64,000 nucleotides of DNA, taken from assembly GCA_017857755.1 (NCBI GenBank), contig JAFMCM010000003.1, forward strand, positions 1-64,000, written 5' to 3'. The stretch is from Methylophilaceae bacterium. Its GTDB lineage: Bacteria > Pseudomonadota > Gammaproteobacteria > Burkholderiales > Methylophilaceae. Below the pieces are notes generated by a model that did not search any database, was not told where the DNA came from, and saw only the letters and a program-made list of their open reading frames with translations. Shown in pieces: positions 28,933-40,488 of this stretch (position 1 is the first letter of the stretch; each line of letters opens with the position of its first letter). A program made the translations under genes and the position numbers.

Positions 28933-30840
28933 ATGCCAGTCATTCGTTTACCTGATGGATCTGAGCGTCTATTTGACGCGCCACTCACTGTTGCCGATGT
29001 TGCAATGGATATTGGTGCTGGTCTTGCTAAAGCGACTTTAGCTGGAAAAGTAAATGGTGTGATTGTTGATGCAAGTTATTTGATTGAATCGGACAGTGAC
29101 TTATCTATAATTACTGATAAAAGTGATGAAGGTTTAGCTATTATCCGCCACTCAACAGCGCATTTGTTGGCTTATGCAGTGAAGACATTATTCCCAGATG
29201 TACAAGTGACGATAGGCCCAGTGATTGATAACGGATTCTATTACGATTTTAGTTATAAACGTGCTTTCACCCCTGATGACTTAGAAAAAATCGAACAAAA
29301 AATGACGGAGCTAGCGAAGAAAGATGAGCTAGTTACCCGTAAGGTATTGCCGCGTGATGAAGCTGTTGCGTACTTTAAAAGTATTGGCGAACAATATAAG
29401 GCGGAAATTATTGCCAGCATCCCAGTCAATGAAGACGTGTCGCTGTATACGGAGGGTGATTTTACAGATTTATGTCGTGGGCCACACGTCCCCAACACTG
29501 GCAAACTTAAAGCATTTAAGCTCATGAAAGTTGCAGGTGCTTATTGGCGTGGAAATAGTGATAATGAGATGCTACAGCGGATTTACGGCACTGCATGGCG
29601 GAATAAAGATGAATTGAAGGCTTACTTGTTTCAGTTAGAAGAAGCTGAAAAACGCGATCATCGTAAACTGGGTAAACAGTTAGACTTCTTTCATATGCAA
29701 GATGACGCGCCTGGGATGGTGTTCTGGCACCCTAAAGGATGGACGCTATGGCAAGTGATCGAGCAATATATGCGTCAAATGTTTATTGACTATGGCTATC
29801 AGGAGGTGCGCACGCCTTCCGTACTAGACAAGTCATTATGGGAAAAATCTGGGCACTGGCAGAACTATCATGACAATATGTTTGTTACTGCTTCTGAAAA
29901 TCGTGATTACGCAGTGAAGCCGATGAATTGTCCTGGCCATATTCAGATTTTCAACAGTCAGTTACATAGTTATCGTGATTTACCTTTACGTTTGGCTGAG
30001 TTTGGTTCCTGTCATCGTAATGAGCCATCAGGCGCATTGCACGGTTTGATGCGTGTGCGTGGATTTACTCAAGATGACGCACATATTTTTTGTACAGAAG
30101 CGCAGGTTGAATCAGAGGTCGCCGATTTTATTAAAATGCTCTATAAAGCTTATGGCGACTTTGGTTTTAATGATGTATTAGTCAAGTTGTCTACACGGCC
30201 TGAAAAGCGTATAGGCACTGATGAGGATTGGGATAGGGCTGAACAATCACTGGCTAATGCTTTAAAAACCAATCAGTTAGCGTTTGAATACTTGCCAGGT
30301 GAAGGTGCGTTTTACGGCCCTAAAATTGAATTCACACTAAAAGATAGTTTGGGTCGTCTATGGCAATGTGGTACTGTGCAATTGGATGCTAACTTACCAG
30401 AACGTTTGGGTGCTGAGTATGTTGCAGAAGATAATTCGCGTAAGCGCCCAGTGATGTTGCATCGCGCCATTGTTGGGTCGATGGAGCGTTTTATGGGCAT
30501 ATTGATTGAAAATCATGCGGGTGCGATGCCATTGTGGTTGTCACCACTTCAAGTCATGGTGTTAAATATTTCTGATGCGCAAGCTGATTATGTTGTGCAA
30601 GTGGTTGAAATGCTGAAGAAAAATGGTATTAGATGCGAATTTGACTTGAGAAACGAGAAGATTACCTATAAAATACGCGAACATAGCTTGCAGAAACTGC
30701 CTTATATACTTGTGGCAGGGGATAGAGAGATGCAAGCGGGTTGTGTGGCCGTGCGAACCAGAAAAGGTGAAGACTTAGGTTCAATGCCGATTGAAGCGTT
30801 TATTGAGCGTATTCAGTCAGAGATAAAAACCAAAGTTTAA
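28933..30840 (+). CDS. thrS: Threonyl-tRNA synthetase
   Basis: ThrS charges tRNA-Thr. The 635-residue protein (E. coli 642) starts at ATG 28933 ([20 protein letters not shown]). It has the TGS domain (1-60), the editing SAD domain with [12 protein letters not shown] and [12 protein letters not shown], and the class II core with the zinc ligands Cys in NCPGHI, His in [20 protein letters not shown] and His in [15 protein letters not shown]. The anticodon-binding domain follows ([12 protein letters not shown]...AGDREMQAG). Upstream is tRNA-Val and a terminator that leaves almost no room for a separate promoter. The ribosome site is weak (TAGAGA). infC follows. Confidence 0.97.
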   Translation: MPVIRLPDGSERLFDAPLTVADVAMDIGAGLAKATLAGKVNGVIVDASYLIESDSDLSIITDKSDEGLAIIRHSTAHLLAYAVKTLFPDVQVTIGPVIDNGFYYDFSYKRAFTPDDLEKIEQKMTELAKKDELVTRKVLPRDEAVAYFKSIGEQYKAEIIASIPVNEDVSLYTEGDFTDLCRGPHVPNTGKLKAFKLMKVAGAYWRGNSDNEMLQRIYGTAWRNKDELKAYLFQLEEAEKRDHRKLGKQLDFFHMQDDAPGMVFWHPKGWTLWQVIEQYMRQMFIDYGYQEVRTPSVLDKSLWEKSGHWQNYHDNMFVTASENRDYAVKPMNCPGHIQIFNSQLHSYRDLPLRLAEFGSCHRNEPSGALHGLMRVRGFTQDDAHIFCTEAQVESEVADFIKMLYKAYGDFGFNDVLVKLSTRPEKRIGTDEDWDRAEQSLANALKTNQLAFEYLPGEGAFYGPKIEFTLKDSLGRLWQCGTVQLDANLPERLGAEYVAEDNSRKRPVMLHRAIVGSMERFMGILIENHAGAMPLWLSPLQVMVLNISDAQADYVVQVVEMLKKNGIRCEFDLRNEKITYKIREHSLQKLPYILVAGDREMQAGCVAVRTRKGEDLGSMPIEAFIERIQSEIKTKV

Positions 30841-30916
30841 CTGCCTAAATAATATTTAGGGTAACTTTGGTAATGCGCGGCTTTTAATTTGGATTACGAA
30901 ACAAAAGGGGATAGCT

Positions 30917-31471
30917 ATAGCTCAGGACAAAGGTAAAGGTACAAGAATTAACGGTGACATTACGGCGAAAGAAGTACGCTTAGTCGGTGTGGATAGCGAA
31001 CCGTTAGGGATTGTGAGTTTGGCAGAAGCGTTTGCGCAAGCAGAAGCGATTGACATTGACCTTGTAGAAATTGCACCCAATGCTAACCCTCCAGTTTGTC
31101 GTTTGATGGATTACGGCAAATTTAAATACGCTGAAAGTAAGCGGATGCATGAGCAGAAGCTCAAACAAAAGCAAGTGCAGATTAAGGAAGTTAAATTCCG
31201 TCCAGCTACTGATGTTGGAGATTACGCGATTAAAGTGCGTAATATTACGCGGTTTTTGGAAGATGGGGATAAGGTTAAGTGCACCTTGCGCTTTAGAGGG
31301 CGTGAGATTACGCACCAGGAATTTGGTTTGGATTTGTTACGACGCGTTCAGGCTGATTTGGTTGATGTTGCAGTAGTTGAACAGTTCCCAAAGATGGAAG
31401 GTCGTCAAATGGTAATGGTGTTAGCCGCTGTAAAAAAAGAACCAGTTAAAAAAACTACAGCAAAAGCATAA
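30917..31471 (+). CDS. infC: Translation initiation factor IF-3 with non-canonical AUA start
   Basis: IF-3 binds the 30S subunit and rejects wrong start codons. The first AUG in the frame is too far in, at residue 25. The conserved N-terminus ([20 protein letters not shown]) is encoded upstream and begins right after ATA at 30917-30919, with the strong site AAAAGGGG 6 bases before. The protein then has 184 residues, the normal length. infC genes typically use AUU, AUC or AUA starts so that IF-3 limits its own synthesis. Core motifs [24 protein letters not shown] and [12 protein letters not shown]...[19 protein letters not shown] are intact. It is followed by rpmI and rplT. Confidence 0.93.
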   Translation: MAQDKGKGTRINGDITAKEVRLVGVDSEPLGIVSLAEAFAQAEAIDIDLVEIAPNANPPVCRLMDYGKFKYAESKRMHEQKLKQKQVQIKEVKFRPATDVGDYAIKVRNITRFLEDGDKVKCTLRFRGREITHQEFGLDLLRRVQADLVDVAVVEQFPKMEGRQMVMVLAAVKKEPVKKTTAKA

Positions 31472-31510
31472 CAAATGGCCGAATAAAATTAAGTATTAAT
31501 AGATTTTCAT

Positions 31511-31566
31511 GAGTGAACTGGCCAAAAGGCATGCCTAAGCACTCTTAATTACTCTTAAGGAGAAAA
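31511..31566 (+). promoter_or_regulatory. Structured leader of rpmI-rplT, possible L20 autoregulatory element
   Basis: Between infC and rpmI, GAGTG (31511-31515) can pair with CACTC (31540-31544) around an inner GGC...GGCATGCC segment. A CTTAATTACTCTTAAGGAG stretch carrying the ribosome site follows. In other proteobacteria L20 represses rpmI-rplT by binding a structured leader here. No known L20 motif was matched, so this is only a placement-based suggestion. Confidence 0.3.
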
Positions 31567-31568
31567 AA

Positions 31569-31766
31569 ATGCCAAAAATGAAAACAAAGAGCAGCGCCAA
31601 AAAGCGCTTTAAGTTCTTGGGAAATGGTAAAGTTAAACGTACCCATTCCCATCTGCGTCATATCTTGACTAAAAAGACAACGAAGCAAAAACGTAAGCTA
31701 CGTGGTACAGAAATCATTTCAGCAACCGATATCAAGCGCGTTCGCGCCATGATGCCAACACGATAA
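31569..31766 (+). CDS. rpmI: 50S ribosomal protein L35
   Basis: This 65-residue, very basic protein begins [20 protein letters not shown] and contains [22 protein letters not shown], characteristic of L35. TAAGGAG precedes the ATG. rplT follows 10 bases later. Confidence 0.97.
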   Translation: MPKMKTKSSAKKRFKFLGNGKVKRTHSHLRHILTKKTTKQKRKLRGTEIISATDIKRVRAMMPTR

Positions 31767-31776
31767 GGAGACTGAT

Positions 31777-32136
31777 ATGCCTAGAGTAAAACGTGGTGTT
31801 GTCGCTCGCGCAAGACACAAAAAAGTATTAAAAGCCGCTAAAGGTTTCCGCGGTCGTCGTAAAAATGTTTATCGCGTTGCTAAGCAAGCGGTAATGAAGG
31901 CTGGTCAATATGCTTATCGTGACCGTCGTCAGAAAAAACGTCAATTCCGTACATTATGGATTGCCCGTATTAATGCTGGTGCTCGTGAATTCGGTCTGAC
32001 TTATAGCCGTTTCATGAATGGCTTGAAAAAGTCTGCAGTCGAAGTGGACCGTAAAGTTTTAGCAGATTTGGCTGTGTTTGATAAAGATGCTTTTGCGAAA
32101 TTTGTTGATTTAGCAAAATCAGGTTTAGCAGCATAG
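31777..32136 (+). CDS. rplT: 50S ribosomal protein L20
   Basis: L20 is an early assembly protein of the 50S subunit. The 119-residue protein begins [20 protein letters not shown] and contains [46 protein letters not shown], an unmistakable L20 sequence. A strong terminator follows 11 bases after the stop. Confidence 0.98.
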   Translation: MPRVKRGVVARARHKKVLKAAKGFRGRRKNVYRVAKQAVMKAGQYAYRDRRQKKRQFRTLWIARINAGAREFGLTYSRFMNGLKKSAVEVDRKVLADLAVFDKDAFAKFVDLAKSGLAA

Positions 32137-32147
32137 TTTTTTCTCAC

Positions 32148-32178
32148 AAAAAAAGAGGCTGCGGCCTCTTTTTTTTTC
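32148..32178 (+). terminator. Rho-independent terminator after rplT
   Basis: AAAAAAAGAGGC and GCCTCTTTTTTT form a perfect stem around the TGCG loop (GAGGC at 32155-32159, GCCTC at 32164-32168), followed by nine T. Its T run overlaps the left arm of the next inverted repeat. Confidence 0.9.
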
Positions 32179-32230
32179 TTATACTGTTTGATTAAAATGA
32201 TGGTTATTGTGATCAAACAGTATAAGAAAA
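32174..32230. repeat. Perfect 19-bp inverted repeat in the pheS leader
   Basis: TTTTCTTATACTGTTTGAT (32174-32192) is repeated exactly in inverted form at 32212-32230, with a 19-base loop between. On the plus strand the stem is followed by TCGTTTTT. It lies 34 bases before the pheS start and directly after the rplT terminator. It could be a pheST attenuator, an mRNA-stabilising hairpin or a protein-binding site. Confidence 0.85.
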
Positions 32231-32252
32231 TCGTTTTTAACCCTTGAGATAA

Positions 32253-33266
<1,014 letters not shown>

Positions 33267-33282
33267 ACGATTAAGATACGAT

Positions 33283-35637
33283 ATGCAATTTTCTGAATAT
33301 TGGTTACGCCAATTTGTAAACCCAACGCTGGATGCTGATGCTCTAGGCCATGCTTTAACCATGGCTGGCTTAGAAGTGGAAGAGCAGGTGCTTGTTGCCC
33401 AACCTTTTATTAACGTCGTTATTGGTGAAATTATTTCAGCAGAAAGGCATCCAGATGCCGACCGCCTACAATTATGTAAAGTGGATGTGGGCCAAGTTGA
33501 ACCTTTACAAATTGTTTGTGGTGCACCGAATGCGCGCGTTGGTTTAAAAGCACCTTGTGCGATGATTGGTGCTAAATTGGCAGATTTGACTATCAAAAAA
33601 GCAAAAGTGCGTGGTATTGAGTCTTCTGGGATGATGTGTTCGGCTAAAGAGCTTGGTTTGGCAGAAGATGCGGATGGATTAATGGAATTTCCTAGTTCAG
33701 CAGCGGTTGGTCAAAATGTCCGTGATTATTTAAGATTAGATGACACGCTCTATACCATTAAACTAACGCCTAATCGTGCGGATTGTTTGAGTATTTTAGG
33801 TGTTGCACGAGATGTTGCAGCCATAACTGGGGCACCGATTAGTTTGCCTGAAATGATTGCGATTACACCAAGCAATCATCAAAATGTTGCTGTGAATGTA
33901 GCTGAGCCAGTTGCTTGCCCTGTTTATTTTGGTCGCGTTGTTGCAGGGGTGAACGCAAAGGCGAAGACGCCCGGTTGGATGGTTCGTGCATTAGAACGTA
34001 GCGGCTTGCGCAGTATCAGTGTCATTGTAGACATTACAAATTTTGTATTGCTAGAACTTGGCCAGCCAATGCATGCTTTTGACTTTGATAAGCTCAGCGG
34101 TGATATTGCTGTGCGCTTTGCGCAAGCAGATGAATGTATTCAATTGCTCAATGATACAGAAGTAAGATTAGCATCAGATGATTTAGTGATTGCGGATGCT
34201 TCAGGTGCGATTGCTTTAGCTGGGATTATGGGTGGTGGTACGACGTCGGTATCAGATGAAACAAGTAATATCTTCTTAGAAGCAGCTTTTTTTACCCCTG
34301 ATGTTATTGCAGGAAAGGCGCGACGTTTAGGTCTGAGCACAGACGCTTCTTATCGCTTTGAGCGAGGCGTTGATTATGGCAATACCAAACAAGCTTTAGA
34401 ACGTGCAACGGCGCTAGTGTTGGCTATATGCGGTGGTGATGCAGGTCAAGTTACAGAAGCTGTTGGAACATTGCCAGACCGCAAAACTGTTGTTTTAAGG
34501 TGCTCGCGGGTAGCTGCTGTATTGGGAATTGATATTCCTAAAGAAGCCGTTGGTCAAATACTAACCCAACTTGGTTTTTCGTTTACACAAGCCGATGACA
34601 GTTTTATTGTGCAAGCGCCAACTTATCGTTTTGATATCGAGCGTGAAGCTGACCTGATTGAAGAGGTAGCTAGACTGCATGGCTACGATAAAATTCCAGC
34701 AATTAACCCACAAGCGAGTGTCAATATGCTGCCACTACCAACAGCGAAGTTGAATGCGTTTTGGTTGAAGGATGCTATGCTGGCGCAAGGTTATCAAGAA
34801 GTAGTCACTTATAGTTTTGTTGATGAAAGTTGGGAGCGCGATTTATTAGCCAATCCTAAGCCGATAAAGCTAATGAATCCAATTGCAAGCAATCTCAGTG
34901 TGATGAGAACAGGTTTGTGGGGCGGATTGTTAGATGTGTTAACTTATAATATTAATCGTAAACAAGAACGCGCAATGTTGTTTGAAGTTGGGAGCACTTT
35001 TCATCGACAAGAAGTTGGCTATCGGGAAGAGGCGCATATTGGTGGCTTATGCTATGGCGCTGTTTCACCAGAGCAATGGAGTGTGCCAGCTCGAGATGTT
35101 GATTTTTATGATGTTAAAGCCATGGTCGATATCTTGTCACATCATCAAGCTGAATATCGCAAGGAAACTCACCCTGCCTTGCACCCAGGACAAACTGCTC
35201 GCATTTATCTGAAAGGTCAGGCGATTGGCTGGTTAGGCAAACTACATCCAAAATGGCAACAACATTACAGCCTACCAAAAAGCACTATTTTATTTGAATT
35301 GCAAACGCAGGCTTTACTGCAGACACAGCTTTCAGTCTACACGGAAGTTTTAAAATTCATTCCTGTTAGACGTGACGTTGCGATTGTTGTTGACTGCACA
35401 CTCGAAGTGCAATCGATCATTGATGCGGTATATAAAGCTGAGATACCCTTCTTGCAGAAGATACAATTATTTGATATTTACCAAGGAAAAGGTATTGCTG
35501 AAAACAAAAAAAGCCTTGCATTTCTTATACTTATGCAAGATACTCATAAAACAATGGTTGACTCTGAAGCAGAGGCTGCAATGGCTAAACTGCTTGAACT
35601 ATTAAAAAATAAATTTGACGCTCAGTTAAGAAACTAA
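33283..35637 (+). CDS. pheT: Phenylalanyl-tRNA synthetase beta subunit
   Basis: This 784-residue subunit has the N-terminal tRNA-binding OB domain (VVIGEIISAERHPDADRLQLCKVDVG, about 44-69), the editing B3/B4 domain (TNFVLLELGQPMHAFDFDKL), the B5 domain, the inactive class II-like core (GYQEVVTYSFVDE, NPIASNLSVMRTGLWGGLLDVL) and the C-terminal anticodon-binding FDX-ACB domain (KFIPVRRDVAIVVD to the end). Length fits the family. ihfA follows, the usual proteobacterial order. Confidence 0.97.
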   Translation: MQFSEYWLRQFVNPTLDADALGHALTMAGLEVEEQVLVAQPFINVVIGEIISAERHPDADRLQLCKVDVGQVEPLQIVCGAPNARVGLKAPCAMIGAKLADLTIKKAKVRGIESSGMMCSAKELGLAEDADGLMEFPSSAAVGQNVRDYLRLDDTLYTIKLTPNRADCLSILGVARDVAAITGAPISLPEMIAITPSNHQNVAVNVAEPVACPVYFGRVVAGVNAKAKTPGWMVRALERSGLRSISVIVDITNFVLLELGQPMHAFDFDKLSGDIAVRFAQADECIQLLNDTEVRLASDDLVIADASGAIALAGIMGGGTTSVSDETSNIFLEAAFFTPDVIAGKARRLGLSTDASYRFERGVDYGNTKQALERATALVLAICGGDAGQVTEAVGTLPDRKTVVLRCSRVAAVLGIDIPKEAVGQILTQLGFSFTQADDSFIVQAPTYRFDIEREADLIEEVARLHGYDKIPAINPQASVNMLPLPTAKLNAFWLKDAMLAQGYQEVVTYSFVDESWERDLLANPKPIKLMNPIASNLSVMRTGLWGGLLDVLTYNINRKQERAMLFEVGSTFHRQEVGYREEAHIGGLCYGAVSPEQWSVPARDVDFYDVKAMVDILSHHQAEYRKETHPALHPGQTARIYLKGQAIGWLGKLHPKWQQHYSLPKSTILFELQTQALLQTQLSVYTEVLKFIPVRRDVAIVVDCTLEVQSIIDAVYKAEIPFLQKIQLFDIYQGKGIAENKKSLAFLILMQDTHKTMVDSEAEAAMAKLLELLKNKFDAQLRN

Positions 35638-35680
35638 CTGAAATAAATAAATCGGATTAAAAGTAAGGCAGGGAGCATTT

Positions 35681-35977
35681 ATGACATTAACGAAAGCGGA
35701 TTTGGCTGATCTGTTATTTGAGCAAGTAGGGCTCAATAAGCGTGAAGCTAAAGACATGGTAGAAGCTTTTTTCGAAGAGTTAAGGGCCGCGCTTGAAAAT
35801 GGTGACAGTGTTAAGCTATCAGGATTTGGTAATTTTGAACTTCGTCAAAAAGCAGAGAGACCAGGTCGTAACCCAAAAACAGGCGAAGAAATTCCAATTT
35901 CAGCTCGACGTGTCGTCACTTTTCATGCCAGTCAGAAATTAAAAAGTAAAGTCGAAGAGCATTACGCTTCAGAATAA
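35681..35977 (+). CDS. ihfA: Integration host factor alpha subunit
   Basis: IHF-alpha forms with IHF-beta a DNA-bending nucleoid protein. The 98-residue protein has [25 protein letters not shown], the fold signature [30 protein letters not shown] with the intercalating proline arm, and the C-terminal FHASQKLK. The ribosome site GGCAGGGAG precedes the ATG. It is followed 19 bases later by a MerR-type gene. Confidence 0.97.
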   Translation: MTLTKADLADLLFEQVGLNKREAKDMVEAFFEELRAALENGDSVKLSGFGNFELRQKAERPGRNPKTGEEIPISARRVVTFHASQKLKSKVEEHYASE

Positions 35978-35996
35978 CTTAGAAACTTGATTGTCT

Positions 35997-36398
35997 ATGT
36001 CTGAACCCACTCAACACTTACAGCTTCCTCCTATCCCTGCCAAACGTTACTTTACGATCGGAGAGGTCAGCGAGTTATGTGGTGTTAAACCGCATGTGTT
36101 ACGTTATTGGGAGCAGGAATTTATACAACTAAAGCCCGTTAAACGTCGTGGTAATCGTCGTTATTACCAGCACCACGAGGTGCTACTGATTCGTAAAATT
36201 AGGGAGCTCTTATACGAACAGGGTTTTACCATTAGCGGCGCACGCAATCGACTTGATGGTGTTGAAGTCGGCGGTGCAAATGTTGCGGTAAAAGAAGATA
36301 CTGTTGGATCTCAAGCTAAGGTAGAAATCAACAATATAGATTTACCATCCATTAAACATCAAATTCAAGAAGTCATTCAATTATTACGCGTTTATTAA
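35997..36398 (+). CDS. MerR-family transcriptional regulator
   Basis: This 133-residue protein has a MerR-type winged helix (RYFTIGEVSELCGVKPHVLRYWEQEF, then KRRGNRRYYQHHEVLLIRKIRELLYEQGFTISGARNRL). A short C-terminal region follows without the metal-binding cysteines of MerR or CueR. A homologue lies directly after ihfA in many beta- and gammaproteobacteria; its targets are not established. Start taken at ATG 35997; a TTG two codons earlier is possible. Confidence 0.9.
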   Translation: MSEPTQHLQLPPIPAKRYFTIGEVSELCGVKPHVLRYWEQEFIQLKPVKRRGNRRYYQHHEVLLIRKIRELLYEQGFTISGARNRLDGVEVGGANVAVKEDTVGSQAKVEINNIDLPSIKHQIQEVIQLLRVY

Positions 36399-36512
36399 CT
36401 TAATCTTTAATATTCATTCATCACATATCAATTATAGGCTTTATATTCGGTTTATCTCTACCGTAGTTTCGTGTTTTTTGTTTTATAATAAAAAATATTC
36501 AGAGAGTGCATT

Positions 36513-36589
36513 CGGGGCGTAGCGCAGTCTGGTAGCGTACTTGTCTGGGGGACAAGGGGTCGCAGGTTCAAATCCTGCCGTTCCGACCA
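36513..36589 (+). tRNA. tRNA-Pro (anticodon GGG)
   Basis: This 77-base tRNA has an acceptor stem CGGGGCG/CGTTCCG with two G-T pairs, an anticodon stem CTTGT/ACAAG with loop CTGGGGG (anticodon GGG), a T arm GCAGG-TTCAAAT-CCTGC and an encoded CCA. It reads CCC and CCU. It lies 30 bases before pgm. Confidence 0.95.
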
Positions 36590-36618
36590 TTTATTTTCTA
36601 AGCTAGCAAGAGACTTAA

Positions 36619-38250
<1,632 letters not shown>

Positions 38251-38275
38251 GTGAAAAAGCTTGATTGCACTGCCT

Positions 38276-38299
38276 GCGAGATAAGCACTCGCTTTTTTT
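38276..38299 (+). terminator. Rho-independent terminator of pgm
   Basis: GCGAG (38276-38280) pairs with CTCGC (38288-38292) around ATAAGCA, followed by seven T. It lies 25 bases after the pgm stop. Confidence 0.7.
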
Positions 38300-38319
38300 C
38301 GGCCAATTGATTCAATCAC

Positions 38320-38757
38320 GGGCTTAATCGTCATTTGATCTTTATACAAACGCACATCCACACGACCTAAAAAGCTCATCCCGGTAACACATCGCCTTGT
38401 AAGCCTGGGGCAATCGAGGCGGAAACACTTTTTGCTTCAACACCACCTAGTTTGACAAAGGCTCACCGAACTAAATAGCCAACCGCATCGCTATTAGCCG
38501 TGCCTGTGCAAACGGCAGCAACACTTTTTAAAGGTAGCCTATCAGCAATGATTTGAGAAATGGCAACGCCAGTTGCTTCTGTGTCTACGAGTCCATTTAC
38601 TTTTTGACCATTGATTAAAGCATCAGAGCGTTAGTGTCCATCTAAGCCGCGTTTGAGCACAACTTCGGTCGTCGTACCTTGGCTGGCGATTTAATTAGGA
38701 TGCTGAATATTGTCCGCAAGGTAATCAATAGCGCCAGCGAGGCCCAGTCAAATCAGT
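38320..38757 (-). pseudogene. Degraded retropepsin-like (clan AA) aspartic protease gene
   Basis: The minus strand still spells a TIGR02281-type aspartic protease in one main frame: EVVLKRGLDGH, stop, RSDALINGQKVNGLVDTEATGVAISQIIADRL, then SVAAVCTGTANSDAVGYLVR, stop, then FVKLGGVEAKSVSASIAPGLQGDVLPG. A one-base loss then shifts to MSFLGRVDVRLYKDQMTIKP. A further stop lies before EVVL. The active-site DTGAT is changed to DTEAT. Three in-frame stops, one frameshift and loss of the catalytic glycine mark it as dead. In the family this is a periplasmic, membrane-anchored domain of unknown substrate. Few remnants of the N-terminal part are visible. Confidence 0.85.
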
Positions 38758-38798
38758 CTAAGGAATAAGCTACTTCTTGACATTAACAGAAGTGCTGA

Positions 38799-40199
38799 TT
38801 AAAAAGGCAATTGGACATGTGGCGCTGCCGCTAGAATGACATCCCTGAAACGCGCTTGAATGCGGTTTAATGCAGCTTCATTGTCTGCTTCAAAGCGCAG
38901 GACAATAACTGGGGTCGTGTTTGATGGACGCATTAAACCAAAACCGTCACTATATTCAACACGTAAACCATCAATTTTGATGACTTTTGCATCATCGAAC
39001 TTTGCTACTTTTTGTAGTTTTGCAATTAATGCATGCGGTTCACCTTCTTGCATTTCAATATGTTGTTCAGGCGTGTTGACGCTGTCGGGTAGTGCGTTAA
39101 GGACTGCTGAAGCGTCACTCGACTGACTCAAGATTTCCAACAAGCGTGCACCTGCATATAAACCATCATCAAAACCGTACCAACGTTCTTTGAAAAAAAT
39201 ATGACCACTCATTTCACCAGCAAGGGCGGCAGCTGTTTCCTTCATTTTTGCTTTGACTAAAGAATGGCCTGTTTTCCACATCAATGGTTTACCCCCCCGC
39301 GCCTGAATCCATGGTGCTAAATGGCGAGTTGATTTCACATCGTAAATAATCGTCGCCCCAGGTTCGCGCTTCAGGACATCCTCTGCAAATAGCAACAGCT
39401 GCCTGTCTGGATAAATAATATGCCCCTCTTTTGTTACCACACCTAAACGGTCACCATCGCCATCAAAAGCCAGTCCAATCTCTGATTCGCCTGTTTTAAG
39501 GGCATGGATTAAATCTTTTAAATTACTTGGTACGGAGGGATCTGGGTGGTGATTAGGAAAATGGCCATCTACTTCGCAAAAAAGCTCTTCAACTTCACAT
39601 CCCAATGCTTCATAGAGCTTTTTAGCAAATACACCAGCGACGCCATTACCTGCGTCTACAGCAATTTTCATCGGGCGGCTCAGTTTAATATGATGGCTAA
39701 TCTGGGCAATATATTCATTATCAATATAATAAGTGCTTTCTTGCCCAGTCCCAGTGGCTAACACGTTTGTTTCAATGCGTTGACGTAAGGCTTGTATCGA
39801 CTCGCCTGACAGCGTTTCGCCTGCCAGCACCATTTTCAGACCGTTATAATTAGGTGGATTGTGACTGCCTGTTACCATCACACCACAGTCGGTGTTAAGG
39901 TGATAGGCGGCGAAGTACACAACAGGTGTTGCCACTAGACCTAAGTTAATGACGTCAACACCCGCTTTGCGAATGCCAATCGCTAGTGCGGCGGCAAGTG
40001 ATGGGCCAGATAAGCGACCATCGTAGCCAACACAAATTGTCGATTGTTGACGCGCCAACGCTTCACTACCTAAAGCTTGACCGATAGACTCTACAATTGC
40101 AGGTGTTAGCGTTTCTCCTACGATACCACGGATATCGTAGGCTTTAAAGATGGCTTTCGGTAGAGACGGCTCTTGTCTGGTTATATTGTTTGGTGTCAT
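38799..40199 (-). CDS. algC: Phosphomannomutase/phosphoglucomutase (AlgC/ManB type)
   Basis: This 466-residue alpha-D-phosphohexomutase has FKAYDIRGIVGETL at the N-terminus, the phosphoserine loop VMVTGSHNPPNYNGLKM, the magnesium loop LAFDGDGDRLGVV, the sugar loop GEMSGHIFFKERWYGFDDGLYA and the C-terminal RPSNTTPVIVLRFEA. It supplies mannose 1-phosphate or glucose 1-phosphate for surface polysaccharide. Its ATG shares one base with the stop of iscX (TAATG), so the two are translationally coupled. It is convergent to pgm across the pseudogene. Confidence 0.94.
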   Translation of the reverse strand: MTPNNITRQEPSLPKAIFKAYDIRGIVGETLTPAIVESIGQALGSEALARQQSTICVGYDGRLSGPSLAAALAIGIRKAGVDVINLGLVATPVVYFAAYHLNTDCGVMVTGSHNPPNYNGLKMVLAGETLSGESIQALRQRIETNVLATGTGQESTYYIDNEYIAQISHHIKLSRPMKIAVDAGNGVAGVFAKKLYEALGCEVEELFCEVDGHFPNHHPDPSVPSNLKDLIHALKTGESEIGLAFDGDGDRLGVVTKEGHIIYPDRQLLLFAEDVLKREPGATIIYDVKSTRHLAPWIQARGGKPLMWKTGHSLVKAKMKETAAALAGEMSGHIFFKERWYGFDDGLYAGARLLEILSQSSDASAVLNALPDSVNTPEQHIEMQEGEPHALIAKLQKVAKFDDAKVIKIDGLRVEYSDGFGLMRPSNTTPVIVLRFEADNEAALNRIQARFRDVILAAAPHVQLPF

Positions 40200-40393
40200 T
40201 AACTAGCTTCATCCATCCATGCTAGCTGAATGGCTTCCAGTATTTTTTCACCGCAATGGTCTTCTGTATCATCAAATCCATCCAGATTCATTACCCATTG
40301 CATTAAGTCAGTAAAGCGGATGGTCTTAGGATCTGTTTCTGGATATTGGTCGTAAAGATCTTCTGCAATTCTTTGTGTGTCTGTCCATTTCAT
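40199..40393 (-). CDS. iscX: Fe-S cluster assembly protein IscX
   Basis: IscX is a small acidic protein that binds IscS and iron and modulates Fe-S cluster assembly. The 64-residue protein reads MKWTDTQRIAEDLYDQYPET, then DPKTIRFTDLMQWVMNLDGFDD and EKILEAIQLAWMDEAS, which match the family along its whole length. It is unusual that it is separated from other isc genes and coupled to a phosphohexomutase gene. Upstream lies the terminator of a predicted small RNA on the same strand. Confidence 0.93.
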   Translation of the reverse strand: MKWTDTQRIAEDLYDQYPETDPKTIRFTDLMQWVMNLDGFDDTEDHCGEKILEAIQLAWMDEAS

Positions 40394-40457
40394 TGTGATA
40401 AGCTCAAATGACGATTAAAAAATCATTATAGCTTGCTATTAATTTGTTGTGAAAGTC

Positions 40458-40488
40458 AAAAAAAAATCCCAACCACGAGGGTTGGGAT
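40458..40488 (-). terminator. Strong rho-independent terminator facing iscX
   Basis: On the minus strand ATCCCAACC (40488-40480) pairs with GGTTGGGAT (40474-40466) around CTCGT, followed by a run of nine T. On the plus strand no T run follows, so the direction is clear. No protein gene lies upstream on this strand. Confidence 0.9.

Noticed and set aside
30989-31471. infC starting at the first available canonical start codon (160 residues)
   Set aside because: It would remove the conserved IF-3 N-terminus; the AUA start at 30917 with a proper ribosome site restores normal length.
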